Shown piece by piece: positions 62,834-64,000 of a stretch of DNA of 64,000 bases (positions are counted from its first letter, which is position 1; each line of letters opens with the position of its first letter). Made by a program: the position numbers and the translations under genes. Origin of the DNA: Auanema rhodensis (taxonomy: Eukaryota > Nematoda > Chromadorea > Rhabditida > Rhabditidae); NCBI GenBank assembly GCA_964057225.1, contig OZ059895.1, positions 8,370,001-8,434,000 on the forward strand, written 5' to 3'. The notes beneath the pieces are model-generated. The model was not told the DNA's origin. It ran no database searches and saw only the letters and a list, made by a program, of their open reading frames with translations.

Positions 62834-64000
62834 ATGGAAAATAAAGAGGGAGATATAATTGTTGATTCTACTACATCAGATAATAGTTCAGCTTTGAGCG
62901 AACTTTCAAACAGCAATGAATCTAAAGTAAATTGTATTTTTCTTCAATCAAACTTGTAATTTTTGAATATTTTAAGAAGGAGTTAAGAGCAAAAAGATTA
63001 TTGGAACGCTTACGTTTATCTGGATTAGATGTTCCTAAGATCAATAGTGGAAATACAGAAATAGATCTTTCTCAGACGACGGTATCTTTATAAAAACATT
63101 ATTCACTTACGCTTTATTCTGTAAAGGATGATGATAGTTTGTGGTTGCAACAAAGATTCCCGACCTTAGCGAGTAAAAAAAAATGTGGAAAAGTAGAGTA
63201 TGTGAAAAATTGCTTTTAAAAAGTAAATATCATCTTTCTAGATCGGCTGTGGTTCCTGGAAGTCTGTGAACTCGTATTATAGTTTAAATGATAAATGTTT
63301 TTCAGAAGTTCCTTCTAAATTGGTTAAGATTTCTCTTAGAAATAGTCTTAGAGCTAAAACTAGAGCCATGTTAGAACGGCGACGTGAATTATATAATGAA
63401 GATAACCAAGATATTTTTGATGTAGAAGAAGATGAAGAGCCCGAGTATGAAGAAAGGTTGTCATTTAGATGTTTTGTATTTTTTAAACTGTTTATCTTTA
63501 GAAAGAAGAAAAAAGTAGTAAAACCTGTTACAGAATCGGATGAAGAAAATGACGATGATTGGGGTTTGTTTAATTAGCTTCTACTGTAATTATATATATA
63601 TATATATGCCTATTTTTAGTCGAAGATGAGTCAGGGTCTGAAGAAGGAAGTGAAGATGATGAAGCTGAAGATGAAGCAATGACTGATAATGAGGAATGTG
63701 AGAATGTAGATGATAAGCTCAAAAAGAAAACGAGTGACGAAGACAAAGTTCCTGAAAATATGGAAATTGAAGACAAAGAATTAGAAAACTGCAGCCAACA
63801 GAATGAGGATGAACTAACAGACGAGGTCACTTATTGTGTGTTATTTTTTTAAATATTTGATTTAAGATATCTATTTCTGATAGTACGGTGTTTCCCACTA
63901 GTTTGTCTCAATGGTTCAACGATGATAACAAGTTCAGTGTTTAGTCAGTATTCATAATAAAATATCCATTTTCAGTGAAAAAAATGAGTTGATTACGCCA
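62834..64000 (+). CDS. Acidic hydrophilic protein, possibly claspin-like (3' end off window)
   Basis: Starts MENKEGDIIVDSTTSDNSS at 62834, then, across short introns, KELRAKRLLERLRLSGLDVP, DDDSLWLQQRFPTL, KLVKISLRNSLRAKTRAMLE followed by RRRELYNEDNQDIFDVEEDE, a long Glu/Asp-rich tract (63620-63830), and SLSQWFNDDN. The frame stays open into the right edge. The basic helix followed by LYNEDNQDIF and an acidic stretch resembles the middle of claspin, the replication-checkpoint adaptor (compare the family's basic region followed by DNEDGFEEEE). I see none of claspin's Chk1-binding repeats, so this is a guess. It could be any acidic nuclear protein. Firm: this is a spliced coding gene on the plus strand. 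Confidence 0.55.
63589..63607. repeat. (TA)n microsatellite in an intron of the acidic-protein gene
   Basis: Nine AT units inside the intron that precedes the long acidic exon. Confidence 0.8.

Overview
This is a 64 kb stretch of a compact, AT-rich nuclear genome from a nematode. The evidence is the near-identity of the elongation factor 2 protein to what I know of nematode EF-2, the presence of FER-1, an MSP-domain SSP protein, LRK-1 and TAT-5 type genes, introns mostly of about 40-60 bp, and splice acceptors placed a few bases before many start codons, as expected where a spliced leader is added. I cannot name the species. Nothing bacterial, viral or plasmid-like is visible.

Layout, left to right. 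1-4342 (-): TAT-5/ATP9-type flippase, cut by the left edge. 4520-6447 (-): equilibrative nucleoside transporter. 7153-10427 (+): USP5-type deubiquitinase. 10559-14376 (-): ZFR zinc-finger/DZF RNA-binding protein. 14764-15668 (-): four-helix, MARVEL-like membrane protein. 17688-19711 (-): hexokinase. 19712-24256: a 4.5 kb gene-poor stretch. 24257-28791 (-): RNA polymerase I second-largest subunit. 29067-31318 (+): PHYHIP-like protein with a fibronectin III domain. 31802-33414 (+): SETD4-like methyltransferase. 33555-34635 (-): CHTOP-like mRNA export factor. 35037-43096 (-): FER-1 ferlin. 43330-43762 (-): SSP/MSP-domain protein. 44154-53520 (-): LRK-1 (LRRK). 54344-58391 (-): pyruvate kinase with two alternative first exons. 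59379-62483 (-): elongation factor 2. 62834-64000 (+): acidic, possibly claspin-like protein, cut by the right edge.

Most genes are housekeeping or membrane-traffic genes with no evident shared pathway. Three groupings are worth noting. The SSP/MSP-domain gene sits 233 bp upstream of fer-1 on the same strand, and both families belong to nematode sperm. Hexokinase and pyruvate kinase are both glycolytic but lie 35 kb apart. TAT-5 and LRK-1 both belong to endosomal membrane traffic, which is family knowledge and not evidence of linkage here. Several gene pairs share short divergent promoters (28792-29066, 62484-62833, 6448-7152).

Exon joins were made by eye from GT..AG boundaries, reading phase and resemblance to family proteins recalled from memory. 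Gene ends are fairly firm where a stop or start is described. Internal exon borders are approximate unless given. I found no single unambiguous new system. The best leads are the sperm gene pair, a tRNA-derived (SINE-like) element in a pyruvate kinase intron, the distal first exons of tat-5 with a dileucine signal, and the uncharacterised tail of the PHYHIP-like protein.
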